12,319 nt of DNA from Acidobacteriaceae bacterium (lineage in GTDB: Bacteria > Acidobacteriota > Terriglobia > Terriglobales > Acidobacteriaceae): the NCBI GenBank assembly GCA_003165095.1, contig PLSH01000402.1, forward strand, positions 1 to 12,319, in the 5' to 3' direction. How positions within the stretch are numbered: the first letter of the stretch is position 1; each line of letters starts with the position of its first letter. Shown in pieces: positions 1-7,986 of this stretch. The position numbers were made by a program, and so were the translations under genes. Below the pieces are notes generated by a model. That model had not been told where the DNA came from. It saw only the letters and a list, made by a program, of their open reading frames with translations, and did not search any database.

Positions 1-186
1 CGCGACATGGTTCCACCCATGGCCAAAGCCTCGGTAGCCGCGGGCGCTGACGCGCTGCTCATCGAGATTCACCCCAATGCCGACAAAGCCGTCTCCGACG
101 CCGCCCAGACCATGTTCCTCGACGACTTCACCCGCCTCGCCGCCGAGCTGCGCGTCATCGCAACAGCCGTCGGACGAACGTTGTAA
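1..186 (+). CDS. aroF: 3-deoxy-7-phosphoheptulonate (DAHP) synthase, C-terminal 61 residues (5' truncated by window edge)
   Basis: Frame 1 is open from the first base to a TAA at 184-186. The 61 residues match the end of the beta-type (AroA-I-beta) DAHP synthase barrel: a PPMAKASVAAGAD stretch, then LIEIHPNADKAVSDAAQ, which corresponds to the family's usual IEVHP...SDGPQ segment. The enzyme condenses phosphoenolpyruvate with erythrose 4-phosphate in the cytosol, the first step of the shikimate pathway. One detail differs from the consensus: the usual Gly-Pro before the conserved Gln is Ala-Ala here (residues 34-35 of the visible part). The stop lies 24 bases before the tyrA start, so the two genes are probably cotranscribed. 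What is seen is only the tail; the family call rests on this C-terminal signature, and a fused chorismate mutase domain at the missing N-terminus cannot be excluded. Confidence 0.85.
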   Translation, partial: RDMVPPMAKASVAAGADALLIEIHPNADKAVSDAAQTMFLDDFTRLAAELRVIATAVGRTL

Positions 187-210
187 TCTAACGGAGCAAC
201 GAGACTCCGC

Positions 211-1071
211 ATGATTGAACGCATCTCCATCCTCGGAACCGGCCTGCTAGGCGCCTCAGCGGGCCTCGCCCTGCGTGCAGCGGGCTTTCGCGGTTCCATC
301 ACCGGCTGGAGCCGCACCTCGGAGCAGGCTCACACTGCTCTGCGCATGGGCGCCATCGACTCCGTGGCCAACGATCCCATCGCCGCCGCGCGCGAGAGCG
401 AATTGGTCTTCCTCTCCATGCCCATCTTCGCCACCCTCGACTTCATGGCCCAGCTTTCCGGCGCGCTCACCCCAGATCATCTCGTCACCGACGTCGGCAG
501 CACCAAGCGTCTCATCGCCGAGTCGGCAGCGCAGCTCTATAACAAACCAAATTGTGCGGCCTTTCTACCCGGCCACCCCATGGCCGGCAAGGAGCGCGGC
601 GGCGCATCTCTCGCCGATGCCAACCTCTTCCGCGGAGCCGTCTGGCTGTTCACTGACGATCTTGCCGCCCGCCGTTCCCCCCGCGCCGCCGAACTGGTCC
701 AATCCTGGCGTCAGTCGGTCGCCGCCATGGGCTCCCGCATCCTCGATCTCGATCCCCTCCGCCACGATGAGCTGGTCGCCTGGGTCAGCCACTTGCCCCA
801 ATTCGTAGCCACGGCTCTCAGCGCCCTGCTTGAAGAAGAAGTAGGCGACGCTCCCGAGCTGAAAGACGTAGGCGGCCGAGCCCTCCGCGAAATGACCCGC
901 CTGGGCGCAAGCCCCTACTCCATGTGGCGCGATATCGCCCACACCAACACTGAAGCCGTCGAGCGCGCCCTGCAAGCCCTCGAACAGCGCCTCGCCTACC
1001 TCCGCGAAAACCTTCGCACCCCCGGCCTCCGCAGCGAATTCGACCAGGCCAACCGCTTCCGCCGCGAATAA
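211..1071 (+). CDS. tyrA: Prephenate (or arogenate) dehydrogenase, TyrA family
   Basis: This 286-residue cytosolic enzyme catalyses the oxidative decarboxylation of prephenate (or arogenate) toward tyrosine. The N-terminal Rossmann fold shows GTGLLG at residues 9-14. The TyrA signatures follow in order: TDVGS at 93-97, GHPMAG at 121-126 (His122), LFRGAVW at about 139-145, and SHLPQ at 193-197 (His194). The C-terminal helical dimerisation domain contains TRLGAS and MWRDIAHTN at about 229-246. The length is normal for a monofunctional bacterial TyrA with no ACT or chorismate mutase domain. At the end of the second beta strand the sequence is G-W-S-R-T (32-36), with Ser34-Arg35 where NAD-dependent enzymes usually have an acidic residue; I infer possible NADP preference. 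The ATG at 211 is preceded by a GGAG at 193-196, rather distant (14 bases). The gene follows the DAHP synthase gene after 24 bases, consistent with an aromatic amino-acid operon. Confidence 0.95.
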   Translation: MIERISILGTGLLGASAGLALRAAGFRGSITGWSRTSEQAHTALRMGAIDSVANDPIAAARESELVFLSMPIFATLDFMAQLSGALTPDHLVTDVGSTKRLIAESAAQLYNKPNCAAFLPGHPMAGKERGGASLADANLFRGAVWLFTDDLAARRSPRAAELVQSWRQSVAAMGSRILDLDPLRHDELVAWVSHLPQFVATALSALLEEEVGDAPELKDVGGRALREMTRLGASPYSMWRDIAHTNTEAVERALQALEQRLAYLRENLRTPGLRSEFDQANRFRRE

Positions 1072-1156
1072 GCCCGCCCCCACCCATCAATCGGCAAATA
1101 GCAAAACCGTATTCCGGGGCACTATGATTGACTGATCGTTCCCGGAGACCCCTGCA

Positions 1157-1486
1157 ATGCCTCCCAGGCTGCACGACATCCTCTTCCTGTTTGCATTCTC
1201 TCTGGCGGTCTCTGCCTTGGCGGTCGGGATAGGTTACGGCTGGTTCAAGTTGATTCACTCGCCGTTGCGCCTCTACCAGCGAAAGATGCTCGCCTATGTC
1301 GCAATCGTGATGGCTTCGTGTCCCGTTCTCACTTCGTCATGGATGGCCTCGTCCTATTGGCTCATGCCCTTCAGACCAGGCGCAATCGTGGCCATCGCCC
1401 TGTTTGCCATCTGGTGCGTGCTCGCGTTCCGGATCGTGAAGCGAATGTCACGCCCAGGCGGCCGCCTCAGCCGCGAACGCGAATAA
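1157..1486 (+). CDS. Small three-helix membrane protein, function unknown
   Basis: A 109-residue ORF with an ATG at 1157 preceded by a good Shine-Dalgarno (GGAGA, 1144-1148, 8-base spacing). Three hydrophobic stretches are visible at about residues 7-31, 46-68 and 73-95, separated by short basic loops (for example RLYQRK at about 38-43). The protein ends in an Arg-rich tail (RMSRPGGRLSRERE), which suggests a cytoplasmic C-terminus by the positive-inside rule. I do not recognise a family and there are no catalytic-looking motifs. It lies 85 bases after tyrA on the same strand, so it could be cotranscribed or have its own promoter; a TATGAT at 1123-1128 could serve as a -10 box but lacks a convincing -35 partner. 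The next gene converges on it, with 64 bases between the two stops. Codon usage is less C-biased than in tyrA. It is probably real because of the ribosome binding site and coherent membrane topology. Confidence 0.7.
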   Translation: MPPRLHDILFLFAFSLAVSALAVGIGYGWFKLIHSPLRLYQRKMLAYVAIVMASCPVLTSSWMASSYWLMPFRPGAIVAIALFAIWCVLAFRIVKRMSRPGGRLSRERE

Positions 1487-1550
1487 TCGCCAACCGCCGG
1501 GCAAGCATTCAGCCGCACGTCTTTGTTGATCGCCGCTTGAAAAACTCAAT

Positions 1551-3995
1551 TCACTCGCAGCGCAGCGCCACCATCGGATCCACCTTCGCCGCCCGGCGCG
1601 CGGGAATGTAGCAGGCCAGCAGCACCACCAGCATCATGACGCCGGAGGTGGCCGCAAACACGCCCAACTGGAACGCGCCGACGCCGTAGAGAACGCTCTC
1701 CATCGCTCGCCCGGCTGCCCAGGCACCCAACACCCCGAGCACGACACCAACTAAGAGCAGCCTTGCGCCGAGCCCCAGAAAGCCGGCGAGAACCTGTTGC
1801 GGCTGCGCGCCCAGCGCCATGCGGATTCCAATTTCGCGGCTGCGTTGTGAAACGGCGAAGCTCAGCACGCCATAGGTGCCGATGGCGGCCAGCAGCAGCG
1901 CCACCCCGGCAAAGATTCCGGTCAGCAGCGCCGGAGACCGCCGCGTCATCAGGCTATCGTCGATGCGGGTCTCCATCGAGCGCAGGTCGGTGAGGGGAAT
2001 GTCAGCGTCGGTCTGCCTCACCACGCGCCGCAGCGTGTCGCCGAGCAATTCCGGCGGCAGGCTGGTGCGGGCCACCAGGAAGTAATTGCGGCTGAATGTG
2101 TAGATGTATGGAAAATAAACCGTGCCGGTGCCATCGGCCTCCGTAAGGTCTATTTGCTTTACCGCGCCCACCACCCCCACTACCGTGTACACGTTGGAAT
2201 CGTCCGGCTTCCTGGGAATGCTGAACACACGTTGCCCCACGGCGTTGCCCTGCGGCCAGTATCGGTGCGCGAATACCTCATCCACCACCACCGGCCTCTC
2301 TGACCTGTGGTTGTCCGCATTGGTCAGGTACCGTCCCGCGCGCAGCGGAATTCCCATCGCCGTGAAGTAGTCGCCAAAGACTCCGAGCGTGGGATGCAAC
2401 ACCACGGACTCTCCTCCCGTGGGGTTATAGCCAACTGCCGTGATCGCATCCGTGCCGTGTTCCCCGCTCAGCGGCACGCCGGTGACTCCGCCCACTGCCG
2501 ATATGCCTGGCTGGTGGCTCGCATTATCCAGCAGCCGGTCGGTAAAGACGAGAAACGACTGTCCGGTATGGTAGCTGTTCCAGGGCAGGCTGAACTGGCC
2601 GGTCAGCACATGGTCGGATCGGAACCCGGTAGAGAGCGCCATCACGCGCTTCAAACTCAGTCCCAGCAGGCCGGCCCCCGACAGCAACATGAATGCGAGC
2701 GTAATTTGCGCCACAATGAACCCATGGCGCAGCCGGTGCGCCGATCGGCTCGTCGTGCCGCTGCGCGACTCCGATTGCAGCGCGCTGGCCGGAACGCCCC
2801 GCAGGCTGTACCACGCAATCGGCAGCGCAATCAGAACTCCCAGCGCAACCGAGCCCAGCAAGGCAACTGCGGCCAGTTGCCCGTCGAAGGCAATATTTGC
2901 GCCCAGCGGCAGTTGGTCGGCGCCCAACACCATCAGCAGCCGGATTCCGCCCGCCCCAACCGCCATTCCGCACACTCCGCCCATCAAGGCGAGCAGAACC
3001 GTCTCGGTCATCACCTGGCTCACCACGTTCCACCGGCTCGCGCCCATTGATTGGCGAATCGCCAGTTCCTTGACCCGCGCGCTGGAGCGGATCAGAAGCA
3101 GGTTCACCAGGTTGACCGCGCCGATGAGCAGCAGGAACAACGCGCCGGCCTGGAGCAGTAACACGGTAGGCCGCACCAATGCCACATGGTCGGCATGAAG
3201 CGGCGTCACAATCGTCCTGAAGCCCGCAGCCGCGACCTCCTTCGCGAATGGGAATTCCGCCGCGTGAGCCGCATTCTGCGCGTCCACCTGCGCCTGCGCC
3301 TCGGCCAGAGTGGCTCCCGGATTGAGCCGCGCGATCTCTATCACCGTGTTCGCATGACGCGCCTGCAGATTCCGCTCGCTGTCTTCCGATGAAAGCGGCA
3401 GAAACACCTGCGCCTTCGACGAGAGGAAACTGTAGCTCGGCGGAAGCACGCCCACCACTCGCCTGAGCAATCCATCGGTGCGGACGTATCGCCCCAGCAC
3501 ATGCGGATCGGCGTTGAAATAATGCCGCCAGTACGAATCCGTCAGGATCGCTTCCTGGTCTGTCTGATAGGTCATCTCCGCGTCGGTGAACGAGCGTCCC
3601 ATGGCCAGCGGCACTCCCAGCGTCGAGAAGAATTCCGGCGTCACGCGCCCTATGTCCATGCGCTCGGTGGACCCGGCTTCTCCCACCACCGCCGTGGCTG
3701 CATTCAACGCGGCCAGTTGTGAGAACGCCGGAATATTGCCGCGCCGTTCAAAGTAGCTCCTCAACGAGGCAAGATCGCGAGCCTTGCCGGCCGTCGGATA
3801 GGTGCTATACAGCAGCACCAGCCGGTCAGGTTCCGGGAACGGCAAGGGTCGCAGAAGAATCGAATCCACAACCGCGAAGATGGTCAGATTCGCCCCCAGG
3901 CTGAGCGCCAGGGTGATTAAAGCCACCACCGTAAAGCCGGGGTTCTTGCCCAGCTGGCGGAGTCCGTAGCGAAGGTTCTTGAGGAGATTCTGCAT
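1551..3995 (-). CDS. ADOP-family duplicated orphan permease (MacB/FtsX-type, eight-helix)
   Basis: The 814-residue protein starts [18 protein letters not shown], followed by the ALSLGAN...[14 protein letters not shown] block typical of the acidobacterial duplicated orphan permease family, which combines two MacB-PCD/FtsX modules in one chain. Hydrophobic segments lie at about residues 21-48, 277-302, 329-357, 374-396, 426-446, 689-714, 741-763 and 776-800, so each half has four helices plus a large periplasmic domain (about 50-276 and 447-688). Each half carries the FtsX coupling motif after its second helix: [14 protein letters not shown] (about 307-320) and [14 protein letters not shown] (about 718-731). 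The protein should sit in the inner membrane. No ATPase or PadR regulator gene lies next to it, so its partner ATPase and substrate are unknown. The frame is open upstream to 4067, but the ATG at 3995 has an AGAGG 8 bases upstream and begins exactly where the family does. It converges with the small membrane gene. Confidence 0.93.
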   Translation of the reverse strand: MQNLLKNLRYGLRQLGKNPGFTVVALITLALSLGANLTIFAVVDSILLRPLPFPEPDRLVLLYSTYPTAGKARDLASLRSYFERRGNIPAFSQLAALNAATAVVGEAGSTERMDIGRVTPEFFSTLGVPLAMGRSFTDAEMTYQTDQEAILTDSYWRHYFNADPHVLGRYVRTDGLLRRVVGVLPPSYSFLSSKAQVFLPLSSEDSERNLQARHANTVIEIARLNPGATLAEAQAQVDAQNAAHAAEFPFAKEVAAAGFRTIVTPLHADHVALVRPTVLLLQAGALFLLLIGAVNLVNLLLIRSSARVKELAIRQSMGASRWNVVSQVMTETVLLALMGGVCGMAVGAGGIRLLMVLGADQLPLGANIAFDGQLAAVALLGSVALGVLIALPIAWYSLRGVPASALQSESRSGTTSRSAHRLRHGFIVAQITLAFMLLSGAGLLGLSLKRVMALSTGFRSDHVLTGQFSLPWNSYHTGQSFLVFTDRLLDNASHQPGISAVGGVTGVPLSGEHGTDAITAVGYNPTGGESVVLHPTLGVFGDYFTAMGIPLRAGRYLTNADNHRSERPVVVDEVFAHRYWPQGNAVGQRVFSIPRKPDDSNVYTVVGVVGAVKQIDLTEADGTGTVYFPYIYTFSRNYFLVARTSLPPELLGDTLRRVVRQTDADIPLTDLRSMETRIDDSLMTRRSPALLTGIFAGVALLLAAIGTYGVLSFAVSQRSREIGIRMALGAQPQQVLAGFLGLGARLLLVGVVLGVLGAWAAGRAMESVLYGVGAFQLGVFAATSGVMMLVVLLACYIPARRAAKVDPMVALRCE

Positions 3996-4003
3996 GTTGT
4001 CTG

Positions 4004-4008
4004 CCTCT
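4004..4008 (-). promoter_or_regulatory. Shine-Dalgarno site setting the ADOP permease start
   Basis: On the minus strand AGAGG lies 8 bases before the ATG at 3995-3993. The two upstream in-frame ATGs (4067 and 4025) would add 24 or 10 residues that do not resemble the family's N-terminus. I therefore place the start at 3995. Confidence 0.6.
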
Positions 4009-4201
4009 GATGCGCACCCGTTCATCCTTGGGTAAAGCAATCCTGTAGCCAAAACTCGTTCGCACAAGTGTCTGAAAACAAGCTTCGACTCGACCCTCTC
4101 GGCAAGCCAGGGCGTTCATTTTCGAATGCGCTTGTTCGATTGCGGACAGCCAGCCAGGTTTCGCTCCGACTTCCGGCTGCGCGGAGATTGCCGCCGAACC
4201 C

Positions 4202-5620
4202 CTACATCTCGCCCTTGCTCCGCGCCCCGCGCCAATAGAGGAACAGGCCGATCAGGACCGAGAACGCGGTTCCTGCAACCAGGTTCAGGAAAAACCCGAG
4301 CTTGTTGGAGGAGTCGCCCGGCGGAATAAGCGAGACAAAAATTCCCATCAGCACCACGGCAAAGCCCAGGCTCCCGCAGATCCACACCCCGCGAATGCCG
4401 CCCGGGACCAGAACCGCGTGCGGATTCTCCGCGCGGTCCTTGCGCAAGCCCAGTTTGATGACCGCGGCAAACATGTAGAGAAACGGAATGAAGTAGAGAA
4501 TGATGCCGGCGTCGATCAGCTTTTGATACGCGCCCTGCATCGACTCGTTGATCTGGCTGCACAGCAGAATGGCGGCGGAGATCGAAGCCTGCACAAGAAT
4601 CGAGACCCAGGGCGTCTTCCAGCGTGGATGAATCTTGCCGAATGCAGACGGAAGATAGCGGTCGACGCCCACCACAAAAGGCACGCGCGCAATGCCCGCT
4701 ACCGTCGAGCCCACGCCGCCGGCGTTGCCCGCCGTCACCAGCACGGCCGCAAGAATGCCCAGGAAGCCGACCTTCAGCGCCACCGATCCCACCGTAATCG
4801 CGTTGAAGACGCCGCTCTGCGGATCGATCCCGGCAGCGGGGACCAGCGCGAGAATCGCAAACGTGCCGGCAATGTACATCAGCGCGATCAGCGCTCCGGC
4901 GCCAAACACCGCGCGCGGCAGTGTCCGCCGCGGGTCGCGCACCTCTTCGCTCATCGCCGACACCAGTTCCAGCCCGGTGAACGCGAACGCGATCTGCGAC
5001 CAGAAATTCACCGTATCCCAGTTCCACGTCGGCATCATGTTCTTCAACGTGAAGTGCGTTGCCGAGCCGTGATGCATGCACACCAGCACCGCAATCGCCA
5101 CCAGCATCAGCAGCGGCAGATAGGTGCCCACGCCGCCCGCATTCTGCAGCCACTTGCCCACGTTGAGGCCGATAATGTTGAGCACCACCGCTACCACCAG
5201 CAGCGACAGCGAGACGGTCAGCAGAAAAGTGCGGTTCTGCGCGAGCGCAATTCCATGGCCGCCCATCACGTAGGCGGCCATCGAGGCGCTGGCCAGCAGC
5301 AGGCCGGGGAAATAGAAGAAGGTGTAGATCCAATACGTCCATCCGGCCACGAATCCGTGAAACGGCCCGAACGCTTCCTTCGCCCAGACATACAACCCGC
5401 CCTCTTCAGGAAAGCGCGAAGACAGCTCGTTGATCACCAGCGCGCCGGGCACGAAAAAGAACACCGCGGCCAGAACCCACAGGCTGATCGACGAAGTGCC
5501 GTTGTGTCCCGCGGCCGCAATCCAGCGCGGGCCCAGCACCGTCGCGATGTTGAACAGCAGCACATCCCAAAAGCCCATCGCCTTGCGCAACTGGCCTTTT
5601 TGGGGCGCGGAGATCGTCAT
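4202..5620 (-). CDS. APC-superfamily amino-acid/amine permease
   Basis: A 472-residue inner-membrane protein with about twelve hydrophobic segments (roughly 15-37, 44-65, 90-112, 131-151, 164-183, 205-224, 240-260, 283-306, 337-355, 368-390, 410-431 and 442-463). APC hallmarks are a helix 1 with an unwound GPRW segment (residues 30-33), an N-terminal GFWDVLLFNIATVLG block, the NELSSRFPEEGGLYVW stretch at about 64-79, and the helix 6 to loop signature GLELVSAMSEEVRDPRRTLPRA (216-237), in which Glu218 and the EE..P..P pattern are conserved across the family. Members take up or exchange amino acids or amines using ion gradients; the substrate cannot be read from the sequence, though the sequence is of the general glutamate/GABA-antiporter-like type. 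The ATG at 5620 has an AGGGTG ending 5 bases upstream. The exported glycoside-hydrolase-like gene precedes it with 115 bases between, including a hairpin, so cotranscription is possible but not shown. Confidence 0.93.
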   Translation of the reverse strand: MTISAPQKGQLRKAMGFWDVLLFNIATVLGPRWIAAAGHNGTSSISLWVLAAVFFFVPGALVINELSSRFPEEGGLYVWAKEAFGPFHGFVAGWTYWIYTFFYFPGLLLASASMAAYVMGGHGIALAQNRTFLLTVSLSLLVVAVVLNIIGLNVGKWLQNAGGVGTYLPLLMLVAIAVLVCMHHGSATHFTLKNMMPTWNWDTVNFWSQIAFAFTGLELVSAMSEEVRDPRRTLPRAVFGAGALIALMYIAGTFAILALVPAAGIDPQSGVFNAITVGSVALKVGFLGILAAVLVTAGNAGGVGSTVAGIARVPFVVGVDRYLPSAFGKIHPRWKTPWVSILVQASISAAILLCSQINESMQGAYQKLIDAGIILYFIPFLYMFAAVIKLGLRKDRAENPHAVLVPGGIRGVWICGSLGFAVVLMGIFVSLIPPGDSSNKLGFFLNLVAGTAFSVLIGLFLYWRGARSKGEM

Positions 5621-5700
5621 AGTTTCACCCTGGGTCCCGCAGCAGATTCAAACTGTATCTGAAAATCATAACCCTAGGCCCGTCCAGCAGCGCGAAATCG

Positions 5701-5724
5701 GCGGCTCATCCATTCACGAGCCGC
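5701..5724 (-). terminator. Candidate hairpin/terminator after the exported hydrolase gene
   Basis: A perfect 7-bp inverted repeat, GCGGCTC (5701-5707) and GAGCCGC (5718-5724), encloses a 10-base loop. It begins 11 bases after the minus-strand stop at 5738-5736. The bases that follow on the minus strand (CGATTTCGCG) contain only three T residues, so this is at best a weak intrinsic terminator. It could instead be an mRNA 3'-end stabiliser between this gene and the permease gene. Confidence 0.4.
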
Positions 5725-5735
5725 ATCCGCCCGCC

Positions 5736-7769
5736 TCATCGCAATTCGACGATCTCGTATTCGTCCAGCACCGGCAGCACGAATTCGCTGTAGCTCCCTT
5801 CGTTTGCCACCGCCATGTTCGTGCCCGACCGCACCGCATGTGCCGAATTGAAATTCCCCTTCACGCCGATCCTGATCTCCGTCATCCGCACCGGATTGAA
5901 GTACGCGGTGTCGGAATGTCCCGTGAGATTGATCAACTGCGCCAGGCGCCGATCCTTCTGCCGCATCCACGTGATCTCGACCAGCGGATGCGCGTTGGTC
6001 TTCAACTGGCGTCCGTCCGGGAGCATGCTGTCGATCAGGTCGCTCATCAATCGCGCGTGCGCCTCCAGGCTGTGTTTGTAGTAGAGCGCGCCTGTGTCCC
6101 ACGGCAACCACGCCGCCTTTCCCCGCCCCATGGTTTTCAGCACCAGCCCAGGATCGTCCGTGTCCTTCCAATCGATGTGCGCAAACTCCGGCGGCCCGTA
6201 CATCGACGGAGGAATGAACGTGATCGGATTCTCGCCCTCCGCCTTCACCTGCAAATAGTCGCCATACATCATCACCACATCCGTCTCTTTCAGCGAAGGA
6301 AACATCGCCTTGTCGCGGATGCGGAAGTAGGCGCCGTCCGGATCTCTCCACAGCTTGACCGGAACCCCAACGTCGAACTCCGGAGCGATCGAGCTTGCGA
6401 TGATCAACCGTCCGCCGCCCTGCGCATACTCTTCAAGAGCCTTTGGCGCCTGTCCCGGCACAATCACCAGGTCCGCCTCGCGCTTGCCCATCCAGTCCAG
6501 ATTCTCGACCGCTGCAAAGGGAATATGCTGTTCGGTCAGCAGCCTGAAAAAGCCTCGATAGGACTCCTGCGCAACACTAAAGCCCGTGCCTCCCGATCCG
6601 GGCGCAAGCAGAAACACGCGCGCCTCGCTCCTTTGTCCCGCATAGTATTCCTGGTGTTCGCTCAACCAGCGATACGCGGGCATCGCCGCATCCATCGCCA
6701 TCCTGTCCGGCTGTTCGGCCAGGGTGCCGTGCACGTTGAATGCCGCCGCGCCGCCATTGGCCACGTCCTGCCAAATGCGCGTTCGCACCTCCGCCTGCGG
6801 CACGTTCGCAAATCTCCATGAGAAGTCGATGAACGACATTCCCTGGCAAACGACGCCTTTGTCCGGATAGCTGTTTCTCCACCGGTTCGTGTTGTCTCCC
6901 GCCGTGTAGGGCCACAGCGGAAGCGGCCGCCGCACCGACGTGTTTGCCTCCCCGTACGCAATATCGGAGATCTCCGAGGCCATCCCCAGAACCGCGGCAC
7001 GGGGACGCTTGCTCTTCACCAGCGTGCGGATCGAAATCGATACCGCAACTCCCGCGTCGTGCAGAAAGGCGCGATAATCGTCATCGGCAACATCGGGCAC
7101 TCTGCGATCGAAGCGCTCGCGAAACAGCCGCTCGCAATTGTCGCAGTGGCACAACCCCAGCGCCCGCCCGCTGTAATCCTCCGCCGGGTTGCTGAAGTAG
7201 TTGAAGAAACATCCGTCCACGTCGTAGCGGCCCAGCGCTTCGCCCAAAATCTCAATGGTCTTCTCGCGATACCACCCGCCATTGATGCAGGCCTGGCAAA
7301 GCCCGTTATAGATCGCCGGATTTCCATCGGCCCTTTTGAAAAACCACTCCGGATGCGCATCGAAAACATCCTTGCGCGCTTTGCTGAAATCCCATCGGCT
7401 CACCACGCGGATCTTGCGCGCATGAGCCTCGCGAACCACCTCGCCAAACGTGTCCTGCCCCTTCGGCAGGTACGGGCTCACATATTCATACTCCACGCGG
7501 CTCGGATAGAGCGCGGTAATCCCTCCCGCCGACATCATCAGAACATTGGCGTTGAAATTTGCCACGTCTTCAACGAACCGTCTTGGATCGAGCGCAGCAT
7601 CCGTCTCGCGAAGATTGGTCTGCAGCCAGCGAATCGGCTCCGTCATCCACCAGCCGGCCTCCCCATCCCGCGTTTCTTCGGCGGCAATCAAGCCGATCGC
7701 CCCACGCGACGTGATCGCCGCCGTTGAAACCGCCGCAACGGTAGTCTGCAAAAAAGTTCGCCGATTCAT
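5736..7769 (-). CDS. Tat-exported glycoside-hydrolase-like protein (GHL6-type barrel plus GH42-like middle domain)
   Basis: A 677-residue protein. The N-terminus NRRTFLQ followed by an Ala-rich hydrophobic stretch (about 9-30) is a twin-arginine signal, so the folded protein is exported. Residues about 40-370 resemble the hypothetical glycosyl hydrolase 6 barrel: WDFSKARKD at about 126-134, HPEWFFKRADGNPAIYNGLCQAC at about 139-161, and YDVDGCFFNYFSNP at 182-195, then a CHCDNC cluster (Cys207, 209, 212). Residues about 385-480 look like the beta-galactosidase (GH42) trimerisation/glutamine-amidotransferase-like fold (ADLVIVPG, GGGRLIIAS). A C-terminal beta domain (about 590-677) ends the protein. 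The known relatives I can name by architecture include GH151-type alpha-L-fucosidases, but substrate and activity are not established here. Where such barrels usually show an Asp (DG..FD), this one has Asn190. The start at 7769 has a GGAG 8 bases upstream and overlaps an upstream reading frame by ATGA. A hairpin follows the stop. Confidence 0.8.
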   Translation of the reverse strand: MNRRTFLQTTVAAVSTAAITSRGAIGLIAAEETRDGEAGWWMTEPIRWLQTNLRETDAALDPRRFVEDVANFNANVLMMSAGGITALYPSRVEYEYVSPYLPKGQDTFGEVVREAHARKIRVVSRWDFSKARKDVFDAHPEWFFKRADGNPAIYNGLCQACINGGWYREKTIEILGEALGRYDVDGCFFNYFSNPAEDYSGRALGLCHCDNCERLFRERFDRRVPDVADDDYRAFLHDAGVAVSISIRTLVKSKRPRAAVLGMASEISDIAYGEANTSVRRPLPLWPYTAGDNTNRWRNSYPDKGVVCQGMSFIDFSWRFANVPQAEVRTRIWQDVANGGAAAFNVHGTLAEQPDRMAMDAAMPAYRWLSEHQEYYAGQRSEARVFLLAPGSGGTGFSVAQESYRGFFRLLTEQHIPFAAVENLDWMGKREADLVIVPGQAPKALEEYAQGGGRLIIASSIAPEFDVGVPVKLWRDPDGAYFRIRDKAMFPSLKETDVVMMYGDYLQVKAEGENPITFIPPSMYGPPEFAHIDWKDTDDPGLVLKTMGRGKAAWLPWDTGALYYKHSLEAHARLMSDLIDSMLPDGRQLKTNAHPLVEITWMRQKDRRLAQLINLTGHSDTAYFNPVRMTEIRIGVKGNFNSAHAVRSGTNMAVANEGSYSEFVLPVLDEYEIVELR

Positions 7770-7966
7770 GCCCGCATCTCCGCAATGCGTTCGCTATCCA
7801 GCGCGCCTGCCTGCTCGATGATATCCGCAGCATGGCCTCCGAATCTCTCGAAGATGCCGCGCATTGAATCTTCGCCGGTCAGCCTTGAATCCCGGCTGAA
7901 AAAGTGAAACGAGATCCGGTTCCAGAAAGCATAAGACCCTCCAGCGAATGCCGAAGGGCCTAAGTC
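7766..7966 (-). pseudogene. Orphan coding tail (or 32-residue small ORF) coupled to the hydrolase gene
   Basis: On the minus strand a frame is open for 66 codons between a TGA at 7969-7967 and a TGA at 7768-7766. Its stop overlaps the hydrolase ATG as ATGA, the classic arrangement for translational coupling. The last 32 codons, from an ATG at 7864, read like protein: MRGIFERFGGHAADIIEQ followed by AGALDSERIAEMRA, with a plausible amphipathic helix and about 70% G/C at third positions. Upstream codons include AFWNRISFHFFSRDSRL. There is no start codon of any common type with a good ribosome binding site before codon 35, and only 17 bases separate the frame from the PIN gene stop. The likeliest reading is the 3' remnant of a gene that once preceded the hydrolase and lost its 5' part; the alternative is a very small coupled ORF starting at 7864. 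I do not recognise the family. Confidence 0.4.
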
Positions 7967-7967
7967 T
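7934..7967 (-). terminator. Imperfect hairpin, possible terminator of the PIN module
   Basis: On the plus-strand numbering CCCT (7937-7940) and AGGG (7955-7958) pair, with inner C-G, G-C and C-G pairs separated by two mismatches and a GAAT loop (7946-7949). AGAC (7934-7937) and GTCT (7964-7967) can extend the structure across a bulge, competing for one base. Read on the minus strand it lies about 20 bases after the PIN gene stop and is followed by TTATGCTTTCT, only moderately T-rich. It overlaps the first codons of the orphan frame at 7966, which weakens the coding reading of that part. Confidence 0.3.
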
Positions 7968-7986
7968 CAAGCTGAAAGCCGCTCTC

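Noticed and set aside
1123..1128. TATGAT as a -10 box for the small membrane protein gene
   Set aside because: No acceptable -35 hexamer is found at 16-18 bases upstream, and cotranscription with tyrA is equally possible.
3996..4067. 24-residue N-terminal extension of the ADOP permease
   Set aside because: The family starts at the residue encoded at 3995, where there is a good ribosome binding site.
4116..5342. A 408-codon minus-strand frame overlapping the permease gene
   Set aside because: It runs in a different frame of the same strand; the permease frame has the transmembrane pattern and APC signature.
4418..5662. A 414-codon plus-strand open frame
   Set aside because: It is antisense to the APC permease gene; its product is Arg/His/Gln-rich and without domains.
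5430..6821. A 463-codon plus-strand open frame
   Set aside because: It spans the end of the permease gene and much of the hydrolase gene in antisense, and its product is Arg/His-rich with no domain.
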